A DNA stretch of 64,000 nt from Isochrysis galbana (lineage: Eukaryota; Haptophyta; Isochrysidales; Isochrysidaceae), in NCBI GenBank assembly GCA_018136815.1, contig CM030936.1:2941079-3005078 (forward strand), in the 5' to 3' direction. Shown here piece after piece: positions 1 through 10,307 of the stretch. Every line of letters starts with the position of its first letter. Position 1 is the first letter of the stretch. A program made the translations under genes and the position numbers. A model generated the notes under the pieces. That model was not told the origin of the DNA and did no database searches. It was given only the letters and a program-made list of their open reading frames with translations.

Positions 1-213
1 GAGAAGGCGAAGACGGCTGCGTCCGACGCACCAGTCGGAGAAGTCTTCTTCACTCGGTTCGAGGAGGCCACGCAGCTGCGCGGCGCTGAAGTTGGCCCTT
101 TTGTCTACGCGGCGCTGATGCGCGTGAAACCGTACTGGTTGAAAAAGAAAACATGCACATCTGGGTGGAAAAAAATAATAACCTGGCCCTCTTTTGACGG
201 AACGCGACTTTAG
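1..213 (+). CDS. Possible 3' end of a gene running in from the left
   Basis: Frame 1 is open from the first base to a TAG at 211-213. The first 45 or so codons have balanced, protein-like composition (for example GEVFFTRFEEATQLRG and FVYAALMRVKPYW); the remaining codons are rich in Lys and Trp and look more like intron or UTR. It may be the last exon of a gene whose body lies upstream, or an exon ending near base 140. I do not recognise the family. Confidence 0.3.
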   Translation, partial: EKAKTAASDAPVGEVFFTRFEEATQLRGAEVGPFVYAALMRVKPYWLKKKTCTSGWKKIITWPSFDGTRL

Positions 214-884
214 TGGGAGTAGTGGTACTAACGCTCAGTTGTTTTATACAAAACTTTGGCGTATGCCAACAATTACACAGGGGCCACCCGGACAGTCACG
301 CCAATCGGGTAGGCCGCGCAGCTGTGGTACCGCCTAATGAAAGCAAGCCGCATATTTACATTTACTAGTACTACTAGCATTTTATTTTATTGTCGGGCTA
401 ACGCACAACATTGAAGAGAAGTAGTTGAGGATAAAGCAAGAAAAGAAGGAGAAGTGATTAGAGTATGACACTACGCACAAGAACATTGAGAACAAAGCAC
501 AAACAATTATAGGCTCGACTAAGGCTAGCGGGAGATCAGTATGCACAACGCTGTTCATTGACCGGTTACAACGAAAACAGCGCCCTAGTTGAGACTTGAG
601 AGAGCAAGGAGGAGTGGAAGCTAGTCGTCATTCGACTCCACAAGCCGTTGAGAGAACTTTTGCGATGATCGCAACGCTCTTGGCGCACATCCACATGAAT
701 GTGTCATAGAATAAGGAAGGTAATTGGCCCATCTGTGCGAGTGGATGCCACCAATGGACGGAATGCCTCATCACGAGCCCAGTCGCTCTTTCAGGAGTTC
801 GTCCAGGATGTCATGAGTATAACGATTTCAGAACACACTTGTCGGCGACGATGAATGAAGAGAATTTTCGTTGCAGTGTCTGCA
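214..884. other. Intergenic, no recognisable feature
   Basis: A less GC-rich stretch downstream of the 14-3-3 gene, with short direct repeats and no convincing ORF, RNA gene or transposon end. Confidence 0.5.
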
Positions 885-1676
885 TCATCTTGGCCTGTCT
901 TCTGCCCAGAGAGCAAGGTTGTCGCGTAAGAGCTGCATTATTAGCGTGGAATCCCTATACGAAGCTGCATCCAAACTTGCAGCACAATCCAACTCGGCAA
1001 TTGCGTCATCGATTGCTTGCTTGGCACGTTCACAAGCCTCTGATGACTGTCGCAAGACCTCATGCAAGAACACGGCGTAATTTAGCGCAAGCCCAAGCCG
1101 GATAGGATGCGTGGGTGGAAGCCCTGTCTGCGCAAGCTTGGACGCTGCCTTGTAGCTTGCCTCCGCACGATATGCTATTGAATCTGGCGCTAGTGTGCCA
1201 TCCTCCATTGACCTTGCGCCTCTGAGCTCTGCCAGATAACGGAAGTAATCGGCACGCATCTTCTGGTAAAATACCTGCGACTCAGCATCTTCCTGCTCCT
1301 GTTGTGCTCGCAGTCCCGGGTTCGTGGGAATAAGCCGAGAATCTATGAGACTAAGAACTTCCGCACATACTTCTTCCAGCTCATGTTCCACACCACTTCG
1401 GTACCCTGCTATCCACATCAGCCGCTCTTCAGCAGACTCATCGCCTGCCTGCAACCAGTCCTGCTCGCTCTTTTCACATGACGCGAGTGTGCGCAGAGAC
1501 GATCGCCGTGCGCCAACCACATTCTTGTAGGCCACGGAGAGGAGGTTGCGCTCCTCGAGGCCAAGCGGCTCCATCTCTAGGGCGACCTCCTTCATGTGGG
1601 TGCACATCTCTTCGTAGCGCTCGGCCTGCCCAGCCAACCGCGCCATGTAGACATTCTTCTCGATCGTGAGCGGCAT
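885..1676 (-). CDS. 14-3-3 protein
   Basis: Single-exon gene for a 263-aa 14-3-3 protein, the dimeric adaptor that binds phospho-Ser/Thr motifs in the cytosol. The ATG (complement of 1674-1676) opens MPLTIEKNVYMARLAGQAER, the usual N-terminus. Both family signatures are present: RNLLSVAYKNV near residue 41, and YRDSTLIMQLLRDNLALW near the C-terminus. The ligand-groove lysine (AYKNV) and RLGLALNYAVFLHEVL segment are kept. Small departures from consensus are VGARRSSLR in place of IGARRASWR and FLHEVL in place of FYYEIL. The protein ends EDRPR, a shorter acidic tail than in plant isoforms. The frame stays open upstream to 1940 but without conserved sequence, so 1676 is the best start. No nearby partner gene. 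Confidence 0.95.
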   Translation of the reverse strand: MPLTIEKNVYMARLAGQAERYEEMCTHMKEVALEMEPLGLEERNLLSVAYKNVVGARRSSLRTLASCEKSEQDWLQAGDESAEERLMWIAGYRSGVEHELEEVCAEVLSLIDSRLIPTNPGLRAQQEQEDAESQVFYQKMRADYFRYLAELRGARSMEDGTLAPDSIAYRAEASYKAASKLAQTGLPPTHPIRLGLALNYAVFLHEVLRQSSEACERAKQAIDDAIAELDCAASLDAASYRDSTLIMQLLRDNLALWAEDRPR

Positions 1677-2405
1677 CGCCCGCCCGCCAAGCGGCCGATT
1701 TGCGCACGGCACGGCGCAACCGGCAACCCGCCGATGTCTACCAGGTACTAATACTACTTCATTTGAGTATTGAGTACACACTTCTGCCTTCTGCCACGAC
1801 GAGGTTTCTTGTTCGTGCTTGTTTAACCCTAGTACATGCCTAAAACCCCAAAAAAGGGGGGCTGGCATTCGGGTCTGGGCGCCCAAACGACAGAATTTTT
1901 GTGCCGGACCATGTGTACATAGGCAGATTAGGACCCCCAAAGCAGCCTAGCACATGTGCATGAAGTTATAGTGACATTTGAGAGCTGCGAAATCGACGAA
2001 AACGCGAAAACCGCCAAAAAACAGCGAAACCCCCCAAACTACTCGACTAGACACCGGTGGCACGCGAAAAAGCACTGTATATGGTAGAAGGCGCCCGTCC
2101 CTCCACAACAGGCCAAACACTTGTGCTGGGGGCGCTTGGGCTTGTCCACAGAGCACTGACTGTACCCACACAATAGGGGTCGGCCAAAATATGTAGGAAA
2201 ATGAGCCCAAATATGTTGCAAAAATATGTCGAAAATATGAAAATATCAAAAAAGCCACCCAAATATGTTGTAAATATCACGTTATACGACGCTATGCCAC
2301 GTACCACGTTCTAAAAATAAGACTGCGCTACACGCTACACGCTACACGGAGCTATACACGGCCACACACACGGCCACACACACGGCCACACACACACACA
2401 CACAC
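1677..2405. other. 14-3-3 upstream region with AT-rich and CA microsatellites
   Basis: Contains the presumed 14-3-3 promoter. At about 2185-2280 there are repeated CAAATATG/AAATATG words with spacing like those next to the LINE at 42595-42665. At 2335-2406 there is a CACACACGGC/CA microsatellite. No ORF is convincing. Confidence 0.5.
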
Positions 2406-2545
2406 AATAAAAAAATTTTCCAGCTGGGAAGATGCGCACCTGCACTGAGCCGCTGGCCGATGCCGCACGCCGACGCAGGTGAAGACGCAGGTGAAGATGT
2501 CCCTGCAGGCCCTGCAGAGACCCCGGCAGAGCTAGAGGTGGGGAC
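2406..2545 (+). repeat. Dispersed repeat, CTGGGAAGATGCGCACCTG family, copy 1
   Basis: Begins with an A-rich AATAAAAAAATTTTCC lead followed by CTGGGAAGATGCGCACCTGC and then GAAGACGCAGGTGAAGATG. The same order recurs at 36066-36195 and, cut short, at 60549-60590. All three lie on the + strand. Function unknown. Confidence 0.7.
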
Positions 2546-2905
2546 GGGAAAAATCGACTTTTCACAATTGCACCCAATAGTCGATGTGAATGCATGGAGG
2601 GGTGTCTCATGCTATGATAAGAGCTTGTGCAAAGTTTCAGAAGCCAATTGTTTCATGGTGGCGAGTACGAGAGCGAACAATGCGGTGTTTTTTTCGCGGT
2701 GGCCAGGGAGTTTTTTTTTTAGTAGATTTTGGCGCGTTGGAACCACAATGAAGGATGCTAGTGCCCACCAAAGGCCACTTTCGGGGTTGCGGGGCTGGAA
2801 CCCCATCCTCTCCCGTCCCCAAAGGGCAGACGTGTCAGCACACAACACACGCCCCAGCTATCGAGCCCTTCCTTCCGACAGCTGACATGCCAACGCGCCC
2901 ACTTG
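2546..2905. other. Intergenic, no recognisable feature
   Basis: Holds a T-run at 2711-2721 and no supported gene. Confidence 0.4.
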
Positions 2906-3365
2906 GATAGCCCGGTCGGTCACTCACTAGGGGCCACTATCCACTATGGAGGTGCGGAGGGCACCGGCTACAATGGGAGATTGAAGAGCTAAGCAAGCTC
3001 CGTAAGGGCTCCGGTAGGATGGATCAGCAAAAAAAACCGGGGTTCTCCGGCGAAATTTTCAAAAAATTACCGAATTTCGGGCCTTCGAAGACGGAGCTCG
3101 AAATACAGTCGGGCCCCCCTCCGGTATATTTTTGGTGAGGCCCTTCATGCGAGGCACAAACATCGAATGACGAGGAAATTTGTGACGCCAACTTACTGGG
3201 TCCACAAGGCCCGCTTCTATGCACACTGGACCATGAGCCATACTCGTATTATTGGACTTCAATGTGCACGAAAGTATCACAAAACTCAAGACGCTCACGT
3301 GAACCACTAGTCACCGAGGGCTAGAGCGGCTAACTTGGCACCGCGACCGGGCGGGCAGCATGGAC
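2906..3365 (+). repeat. Long dispersed repeat, inverted partner of 31975-32525
   Basis: Nearly the whole segment is found in reverse complement, with small indels, at 31975-32525. Shared landmarks include the GCCCGGTC...CACTCAC start, GGCGAAATTTTC, CTTCGAAGAC, CCCTTCATGCGAGGCAC, and ACTCAAGACGC near the end. A shorter piece in the same orientation lies at about 41070-41140. It carries no long ORF and is probably a non-autonomous element. Confidence 0.7.
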
Positions 3366-4459
3366 TTCATTGTTCATCCACTTCAACTAGTGACAGAGCA
3401 TGAAGGCAAATCAAGATCTACTGCCCTAGTGGCTGAGCCAATTGCCCTCTCTACCCTCGCGCACCTTGTCGAAAATCGGCCTTGGCGCAGAAACCGCGTC
3501 GACGTTATCGTACCGAGATGCGCTCGAGTACCCAACTTCCCACCGCTACCGGGCGCGCTCCTCGCGTGTTTTGGTCGATGTGACTAGTGTGGATGCATCG
3601 CCAACAACTAAATCAAACAATTCCATCCTGCCACCCACGCCAATCGCCGCCGCCGCCCGCGCGCATTGCATCGTAGTCGGCCGTGTGTGGCGCCGTCAAC
3701 TACGCTGACGTCACCCAGCTCGAGCATCCACCCAAACTTGCAGAAAAATTTGTAAAAGTTTTTACCCATCCCTAGCCCCAGGCGACCCTCGCCACCGCGC
3801 CCCACCTGGGACGCCCCACGCCGCCCGAGGCGGCTCGTCAGAAAGCCCTCTCAGAGGTCAGAGCCCATCCAACCGCAACCCATCCAAACCACAACCGCGC
3901 AAGCGCGCGGGGTGGCGAGCACTGGCACCGAACAGGTTGCCACCATGGCTCTGCGCATCATGCAAGGGGTCTTTGAGGCCCCCTCCTAATACACGTGGGA
4001 AACCTTCCCACCCCAAGAGCACCTCATGTGGGAGGGTAGCTCAGCTGCCCTCCCCATGGTGGAAACCTCTACCATCAGTGCACCCAACATGGGAGGGCAC
4101 TTCACAACCATCAACCCCATACGGAGAGCACCCCATGCCTTTGTTTTCCAACTTGTTGACACAATTCTCGTCTTCACCCCACTCTTGTGGGCCACTAGTA
4201 CCAATCACTCAGTGCCCTGCCTTGGGCCCTCTTTCAACACTAGACTCCCTCTCCCACTCCCCCTTCACACTTCAACCAACCCAAACAGCACGAACCCCCC
4301 CGCCCTCTGTTCAAAGCGTCGTGCTGCGGATCGCGGATCTACTTCCTCGAGATTGACGGAGATGCGCGCGCTCTTCCACATCTCCTCTCCCTTGGACGCC
4401 CCCACGCCCAGTAGTCCCTCGTGGGATGTCCCGCACAAGGTGCGTCCTCTCATCGACCA
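3366..4459. other. Intergenic, no recognisable feature
   Basis: GC-rich, with several overlapping short ORFs lacking recognisable motifs, start context or codon bias. Imperfect reiterations of GTGGGAARGTTYCCACC-like sequence occur at 3990-4100. Confidence 0.4.
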
Positions 4460-4650
4460 CCTCCCTGCCAACTGCCAGGGCCCAACGTCATACCGAGCGC
4501 AAGGGCTGGGGTTGATTGTAGGGGGGGTGTCCGCGATGGCGAGTGAGAGGGGCGCGAGGCCCCCATTGACCCCACTTATAAAAATAGGTTGGGGTCTATG
4601 TATGGGTCTATGGGGATGAGGGCTTGGTCAGAGCGACAAGCTGGCGAGCT
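4460..4650 (+). repeat. TATA-bearing dispersed repeat, copy 1
   Basis: Member of a family with GGGGCTGGGGTTGA, then GGGGTGTCCGCGATGG, then GGGGCGCGAGGCCCCCATTG, ending CACTTATAAAAATAGGTTG. Other copies are at 17340-17530 (+), 28281-28460 (-) and, without the TATA, 59880-60025 (-). The TATA-like motif here is at 4577-4584. Confidence 0.7.
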
Positions 4651-4734
4651 CGGGCCAGGGCGTGCGATCTGTGCCTAGCTCTCTGGGAGAGTCTGGGCAG
4701 TCTGGGTGAGTCCCCCCTGCCAATCAAGAGGCAG

Positions 4735-4845
4735 CGCAGGGGGGTGGAGTGTTCTCATCCCCCATGAGGGGATTCGAAAGAGTGGGGGGGGCGCGAGGCC
4801 CCCCCTCTATGGCGACCAATCATAAGATTAGTGGGAACACTCGAG
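4735..4845 (+). repeat. GGGGGCGCGAGGCCCCC repeat with CCAATCATAAGATTAGTG end
   Basis: A direct repeat of about 48250-48345. Both share CAGGGGGGTGGA, CCCCCATGAGGGGA, the GC palindrome around the CGCGAGG core, and the terminal ATGGCGACCAATCATAAGAT. The central palindrome resembles that in the TATA-bearing repeat, suggesting related families. Confidence 0.65.
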
Positions 4846-5377
4846 TGCAACACATGCGGGCGAGACGGCCGCTTTCTCCGCTTTCAAACCAAAGTAGGGG
4901 GGGGGGGGGGCAAAAAAAAGCGGAACCGTTTAAGTTGCACCTTGCTTGGCATTGCTAAGCTTTACCCCATTGTCATCTCATCAGATTGCTGCTCTCACGG
5001 AGGCTGCGCATGCTCAAGCATGGGTTCTCATATGCCAACTGCATTTTGTGTCCAGTCAACCACTTCGGGTTCTCAAATGCCAACTGCAGTTTTTGTCCAG
5101 TCAACCACTTCTTTGATCACGTAGGCAGCCGAGAGCACAATCACACACAAACACCAAAATGACAGCACAAGCAAAAGCACAAACAAACAAGTTGTGGGTA
5201 TGGCTTCCAGAAACACAGAAGCTGTACATAGTGATTTGGCCCGAGGCCCCCTCGCCCTCAAAAGGGGCTCTCCGCACAGCATTCCCGTGTTCAATCCACT
5301 GGAGCCAACCACCATCGCGACCAACATGGACCTGTAGCCAGCTTCGCTCATCACGTTTGAATGAATCCGTTCTATAT
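4846..5377. other. Intergenic with a two-unit tandem repeat
   Basis: At about 5033-5110 a unit of some 45 bp containing ATGCCAACTGCA and GTCCAGTCAACCACTTC occurs twice. A poly-G run lies at 4900-4911. The right part is the CSN4 3' flank. Confidence 0.5.
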
Positions 5378-6764
5378 CTATGCTGGCTGCGTCGCAATCA
5401 AGTTGGGATGCTGCTTGACAATGGCCGAGGCAATTGCCTCCACAGAGCGGCAGACGTGCTCGATCTGTACGTCGAAAGCAGCCAGAGCAGCGGGCCCGGA
5501 AGATGTGTCGAACCGAATGAGCTCGTCCACCTGATCAATGCTTCCAACAAGGCGCTTTTCAATGAGCATGGCCGAGGCGATGCGTTCAGCTTTAACAGGA
5601 TCAATGCCAAGGAGCTCGGCCAGCTGCTGGAACGAGATATTGTCATATAGCCGCGAGATGGCGAGCATATTGTGCTCAATCACAGCTCGATCCAGCACTG
5701 TGGAATTATCCTCGAGTCGAGCTTTCTGATGGTCAGCTAGTGTCGCTGCGAAAGCCTCCACCTCATCTTGACGAAGAATGCGATCCATGAACATTTTCTC
5801 GAGCACACCAAAGTTGGGTAGACGGGGAGCCCGCTCGTCCTTGTACAACGTGCCGAGAAGACGAGAGCGCTGCGGCCCTGCGGGTGCTAGAATGGCGCAC
5901 GTGACGGCCATCTGCAAGGAAGTGGTCAGGTCCTCTTCCGAGACCGTCTTCGTGCCAAATGTACGTGTCGGAAGAGTGGAGAGTTGATAAAATCGTGTGG
6001 CAGCTTCTTGAAAGCGCCGCTTCGCATCGAGGATGCGTGCATAGCACACCTTGTGCTGCAACATAAGCGCGGGATCGGTCTTCTCGCCAATGAGAAGTGA
6101 GGCTTTATTGATACACTGCTCCGCATTGACAGATTCTTCATCCTGAGAAAAAGCCATAGGCGAATATCAGACGATCCGTGCTGGCGTCGGGGCTGACGCG
6201 ATCTACCCTATCTACCCTATTTGCACCGATACTGCCGTCTGCGGGGACTTCAGTGATTATATTTCATCCCCAAGCACCGACCACATCACCTCTGTTGCTC
6301 ACCTGCAAATACAGCATTGCAATCCGAATATACTTTTCGACTTTGAAGTCGTCGTCCAGCATGCGAATGCCAGACTCTAGAGGAATGGCGGCAAGCATAC
6401 GCGCTGCCTTGGACCATTCTTCCTCTTGCTCGTAGATTGTCGCAATGGACTCCCGAATCGTGCTCACAGCCTCCTCGAAAGACGTCGCGCGTGCCGCCGT
6501 CTTGTCGATGGCAAAGAGCCCAATCTCCTTGACTACATCTGGACTGAGGCTGTTGGATGACAATCGGTGCGCAAGATCCAGCAAGACCACACGGGATACG
6601 GACAGCGGGACAGATTCGCCCGCAACATGCTCCACAAATGTCTTTAATGCGCCCGCGTCCGCCTCGTCCAGGTACTTGGCAAGAGTGTTCTTGTACTGCT
6701 CTATCTTGACACGCTGGTCCGAGATGGAAACCAGCTGCTCCAGCTGCCTCGAAATGTCAGACAT
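5378..6764 (-). CDS. CSN4: COP9 signalosome complex subunit 4
   Basis: Two exons on the minus strand: 6764-6303 and 6142-5378, with a 160-bp GT-AG intron. The join gives 408 aa, close to the 406 aa of animal CSN4. CSN4 is a PCI-domain subunit of the COP9 signalosome, which removes NEDD8 from cullin-RING ligases. The N-terminal half is helical (from MSDISRQLEQ to IAMLYLQ); exon 2 holds the conserved INKASLLIGE, HKVCYARILDAKRRFQEAA, AGPQRSRLLGTLYKDERA and the PCI winged-helix part VLDRAVIEHNMLAISRLY with GIDPVKAERIASAMLIEKRL. The start was chosen because MSDISRQLEQL opens the domain and the frame upstream is low-complexity. Both exons are intact. Confidence 0.93.
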
Positions 6765-7132
6765 GACGGGTAGGGAAGCGGTTGGCAAGTGCCTGCGGTG
6801 TTGGCTAGGACTAGCGGGCTCACAGGTCTCGCTGGGCGCGCACTGTGGCCGTGCACGGCCGGAGGCGGGGCAGTGACAGGGTGCGGCCGAGCGTGGAGGG
6901 ATCGGCGGACGCGCGAGCGGCGGGGAGTTGTACGGAGTCAAACCAGATATATGCCAAGCTGAATATCGAGAATCCTTTAAAATAAAAAAGAGCTGTGAGC
7001 TGTGAGCTGTGCTTTATTCTCAGGTTGGCTCCGGCGAGAATTTCGAGAATTTTTTTTTGAAATTTGGGTCCATCATCGAAATAAAAATTTTGACCGAAAT
7101 TTGGGTCACGCGGGAGCGAAATTTGCAAGCCG
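6765..7132. other. CSN4 upstream region and AT-rich stretch
   Basis: The presumed CSN4 promoter is within 6765-6950. About 7025-7115 has AAATTTGGGT/GAAATTT words similar to the AAATTTCGATCAAAAATTT stretch at 48170-48240. Confidence 0.4.
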
Positions 7133-7222
7133 ATGGCGATTGAACGCTTTTCCATCTGTGGGGTGATGGCGATTGAACGCTTTTCCATCTGCGGGGTGAT
7201 GGCGATTGAACGCTTCTCGCCT
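7133..7222 (+). repeat. 33-bp tandem repeat, three units
   Basis: Three head-to-tail units beginning ATGGCGATTGAACGCTT; the first two are almost identical and the third diverges after 20 bases. The unit length is a multiple of three, so a short ORF reads MAIERFSICGV repeatedly. I see no other sign that it is coding. Confidence 0.75.
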
Positions 7223-7540
7223 CATGTGGCTGGGTGCTGGGTGGGGAGCCCTCATCGTCTCGACGTCTTTGGTGACCTAGTATCCTGGATTGAAAATAAG
7301 ACCAGCGGCGCGACCCTTTGGCAGGTCGGCCGTGTTGGTGTTGGCCTCTCGACCAACAGTATGCTGCCATGAGAGGTACGTGGGAATAATATCCAAGTTA
7401 GGGGTCGATAAAAATTATATACATAAGTAGACGGGAGACGGGAGGGGTGTAACAAAAAAGGGAACCCCGAGTTGCACCTTCTTGTTATACGTAAGGCTAA
7501 GACCGCCTCTAAAATATCTAAAATGAAAATGATGTGTATA
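7223..7540. other. Intergenic, no recognisable feature
   Basis: No supported gene. The final 8 bases (7533-7540) are the left target duplication of the MITE that follows. Confidence 0.4.
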
Positions 7541-8029
7541 CCTAGATGTGAAAGACAGCGGGTGAGGTCTAGAAAGACATTAAAAACAGCTGTTTTTGGG
7601 AATCGAAAAAAAACAGTAAAAAACAGTGCGAAAAACAGTGGGGCCACATATACCGCAGGGGGGCCTTTCTCCCCCCCGCGCGCGGAACGCCTCCGCCTCC
7701 GCTCATCCGCCTCCGCGTCCTGCGTCCTACGCATACGTAGGGCGCCGCCGCCGCTGCCCCCTCCCCTCCCCTCGGCCGATGGCGAGCCGCTATCGGTGTT
7801 CAACCCCAAGCCCACGCACGCGTCGCGATCCGCGCGCGTGCTGGTGGTGGTGGCCGCGGTCCCGCGTCCCGCGCGCACGCCGCGCTCGCGCGCGCCGCGC
7901 GCGGGCGGCCCCCAGCCCCAGCCCCGCTCTAAAAAAACAGTGGCAAAAACGGAGGGCGTTTGAAAAACAGTGAAAAACACTGTTTTTGGCCTCCGAAAAA
8001 AAACACTGTTTCTGTCTTTCACATCTAGG
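7541..8029. mobile_element. hAT-type MITE, CCTAGATG group (489 bp)
   Basis: Terminal inverted repeats: left end CCTAGATGTGAAAGACAG, right end its reverse complement CTGTCTTTCACATCTAGG. The element is bounded by a perfect 8-bp direct repeat TGTGTATA at 7533-7540 and 8030-8037, the target duplication length of hAT transposons. Next to both ends a word AAAAACAGTG / CACTGTTTTT is repeated many times, as expected for subterminal transposase-binding sites. The middle is extremely GC-rich (7670-7925). No transposase is encoded, so it depends on another element. Confidence 0.88.
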
Positions 8030-8037
8030 TGTGTATA

Positions 8038-8510
8038 GTGTATAGTGTAGTGCCAAAAAGTGCGGCGGGCCGCGCATATGTACGTAGTAAGATGTGTGAA
8101 AGCCACGCGACACGCGAGCACATACATGTGTGCGTGTAGGTCATAGGCAACCGCGTAGTCGCCTGCCGAAGTGCCGAACACACCGACCTCCGACCTAGGG
8201 CACGATGCATGAGATGGATGTATCCATGATAGATATGCATCTATGATGCACATATCATGGATGTATCCATTATCCATGATAGTAGGCGGCTTGCCTTCAT
8301 TTGGTCTCCTTTCCCTCAGGGTTTCTTCCCCTCCCGTGGGGACTCTGGCCGAGCAACATCAAATACAAAAAAGCTCGGTCCTAGGACACCGGGCCTAGCT
8401 CACCATGAGGGCGCTCCTGTGAGCAAGGGGATGCATGGTTACTAGTGCGTGCCCCCGCCCTCGATGAAAATTCCAGCGGCCTCCTCGTCACGCATGACGT
8501 GGACCTCTCC
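8038..8510. other. Intergenic with ATGGATGTATCCAT palindromes
   Basis: At about 8212-8281 there are nested inverted copies of ATGGATGTATCCATGAT and ATCATGGATGTATCCAT that could fold into a cruciform. The rest, up to the 3' end of the next gene, shows nothing recognisable. Confidence 0.5.
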
Positions 8511-9146
8511 TCACACTTGTCTTGAAAGGATCGTCTTCAATGAGTGCATCGGATGTATACCGCACTCCTCGTGTGTCAGCTTGAACTTCTTTTCGATGTC
8601 GTAAAAGCTGTGGTACGGGTCAATGTACCCCTGCTTCTTTTCGAGCATGAGGTAATGCCTACCGGTCTTATCGATGGCGTAGGGATACGGAAAGTCGTTC
8701 GCTCCTACAGGCGATACGAATGCGACGATCTCGTCGACGGCCTCAAATTCGAACACTTCGATGCCCACGAAGACGTACTTGAGGTCGCCGATGTAGAAGA
8801 GCAAAGAGTTCCCTGCTTCATTGAGCTCGTTCACTCTGTCGTACCCTCCTGACAATACAGTCAATGGGCAGAGGTAGCTGATGCCAACAAACATGTCCTC
8901 GCACACGAACGCGTGATGCGAGGCTTCGCCGTGTACATCGACCAAGTGCCTACCGTCATCGCGCTGTGCAACGGACGCGACAAAGCCCACGCCGCCATTG
9001 TCACGGGTCGCGTACTTTTGGACACCGGGTTCAGGGGCGAGAATCCTTCGCCAGTGCTCTTCGAACTCGTGTATACCTGGGTCTCCCGTCTCAGGTGTGG
9101 GAGAGCCATGGTAAAGGAGCGACAAGGCAAGGTCTCTATGTGTCAT
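8511..9146 (-). CDS. Uncharacterised 211-aa protein, first gene of foreign-looking cluster
   Basis: Intronless ORF of 211 aa starting at an ATG (complement of 9144-9146; MTHRDLALSLLYHGSPTPE). No signal peptide or membrane segment is visible. The sequence is globular, with alternating hydrophobic strands (GISYLCPLTVLSGGYDRV, YVFVGIEVFEFEAVDEIV) and an aromatic-rich C-terminal part (NDFPYPYAIDKTGRHYLML, IDPYHSFYDIEKKF). I cannot assign a family. It is divergent from the next gene with a 110-bp gap, in a tight set of intronless genes with alternating strands, unlike the intron-containing host genes around. A viral or other mobile origin is an inference from layout, not from a match. Confidence 0.7.
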   Translation of the reverse strand: MTHRDLALSLLYHGSPTPETGDPGIHEFEEHWRRILAPEPGVQKYATRDNGGVGFVASVAQRDDGRHLVDVHGEASHHAFVCEDMFVGISYLCPLTVLSGGYDRVNELNEAGNSLLFYIGDLKYVFVGIEVFEFEAVDEIVAFVSPVGANDFPYPYAIDKTGRHYLMLEKKQGYIDPYHSFYDIEKKFKLTHEECGIHPMHSLKTILSRQV

Positions 9147-9256
9147 TTATGAGCACGAAACGAAAAAAGCTTCCGTGAGCATTTGGGGCCGATGCCAAGG
9201 AAGGAGGGAGAGGAGCGGCCCTCTAAAAAAAATGTGGCCGTGAATACAACAAACAA

Positions 9257-9586
9257 ATGACGGACTTGGTGGAACAACTCTCGAAACAAATCCATAATTA
9301 TAATGTGATGATAAAAAATAGCGAAGAGTGTATAGAGATATACGATCGCATGATTAATATACTAAATGTTGTAAAATTGACTTCTAATGTATTTACAAAT
9401 AGTATTAAAAAAAATACGGAAGTTGCTCAATTAGAACACAAAAAAATGCTGCATCTAGAAAATATCCGTCTAGCGAACGAGACAATCACACGACTCAGAG
9501 AACAAATACAAGAATTGTCGATGACCCCCGATACCACCACAAGGACTCGGTATAGAGCCGCTCTCTCAGGAAAGCGGAGAGTATGA
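9257..9586 (+). CDS. Small AT-rich coiled-coil protein (109 aa)
   Basis: ATG at 9257 opens MTDLVEQLSKQIHNYNVMI. The whole protein to about residue 90 is predicted by eye to be a long helix with heptad spacing (EECIEIYDRMINILNVVKL, LENIRLANETITRLREQIQEL), ending in a basic tail SGKRRV. The first 270 bases are strikingly AT-rich, using ATA, AAT, AAA and TTA codons that neighbouring genes avoid; this points to a different origin from the host genes. Just upstream is CTCTAAAAAAAATGTGGCC, echoed at 10449-10467. Function unknown. Confidence 0.65.
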   Translation: MTDLVEQLSKQIHNYNVMIKNSEECIEIYDRMINILNVVKLTSNVFTNSIKKNTEVAQLEHKKMLHLENIRLANETITRLREQIQELSMTPDTTTRTRYRAALSGKRRV

Positions 9587-9673
9587 GTGAGTGCGAGGGT
9601 GGAGAGGCTACCCATGTTTGAATTAGTAGCAGCCATAATATTGAGTGGCTGGTGTGCAAGTGACCGCGCCCCT

Positions 9674-10120
9674 TTAAAATATTCTCACAGAGTTTGCATT
9701 CGCTGTGGATAATCGCTTGGTCACGGTCCTGATGACAAAGACGACCACCGCCACGAGCGCGGCGACGACCCCAAGCGTGACCAACAAGGCGGTCAGCATT
9801 ACTTTGTCGAAGATGAAGCGGAGGGCCAGCTGTGTTGGTGTTTCCACCGAGTCCGCACTGCACTCGACGTGGAGCGAGCGCACCGGGTGCGTCCACCCGA
9901 TCGCCTTCAGGTCGACTTCTTCACGGCGCTTGTCTTGTGCTTGCGGGTCGTCTACCGACGGGCCGTGTATGGTCGAGCTCACGCCTTTGGAGTGGGGCTC
10001 GGAAAAGATAGTCATTTTGCACCCCATCCTCGCAGATGCCTGCTTGGGGTCCTGGAGGTTCACCTCGTACTTTCCCGTTCCAAAGCCATTCCTATCGACG
10101 CGCCCGGGGGCGTTCCCCAT
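9674..10120 (-). CDS. Putative N-myristoylated single-pass membrane protein (148 aa)
   Basis: The ATG (complement of 10118-10120) gives MGNAPGRVDRNGFG; Gly2 followed by Asn and a small residue fits an N-myristoylation site. A single hydrophobic segment near residues 108-130 (VMLTALLVTLGVVAALVAVV) is followed by a short basic tail (IRTVTKRLSTANANSVRIF). An acylated N-terminus with a C-terminal anchor is an arrangement known in membrane proteins of several large DNA viruses, but I see no specific sequence match, so that is only suggestive. Intronless; 87 bp from the end of the coiled-coil gene. Confidence 0.6.
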   Translation of the reverse strand: MGNAPGRVDRNGFGTGKYEVNLQDPKQASARMGCKMTIFSEPHSKGVSSTIHGPSVDDPQAQDKRREEVDLKAIGWTHPVRSLHVECSADSVETPTQLALRFIFDKVMLTALLVTLGVVAALVAVVVFVIRTVTKRLSTANANSVRIF

Positions 10121-10307
10121 TGTTACAATTTAGGCTCGCACGCACACGGGAGCGCCTTTTGTTTTTGGGCTGCTTTATTTTTTTTGGGGGGGGGGGCGCT
10201 TGATTTTTTGACGCGGGTGGCTGCTTGGCCGCCGCCGCCTCCCTCTCTCCTGGCGCGGCGCACCGCCAGCTAGGGACCTGTAACGAAACACCTGACTCGG
10301 CAATCTG

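Noticed and set aside
2335-2406. CRISPR-like CACACGGC repeats
   Set aside because: A CA microsatellite with no unique spacers, in a eukaryotic genome.
7472-7973. Plus-strand ORFs in the GC-rich core of the MITE
   Set aside because: Arg/Pro-rich translation of low-complexity DNA inside a non-autonomous element.
7252-8277. 341-aa minus-strand ORF
   Set aside because: It reads across a MITE with perfect target duplications and its flanks; no conserved motif.
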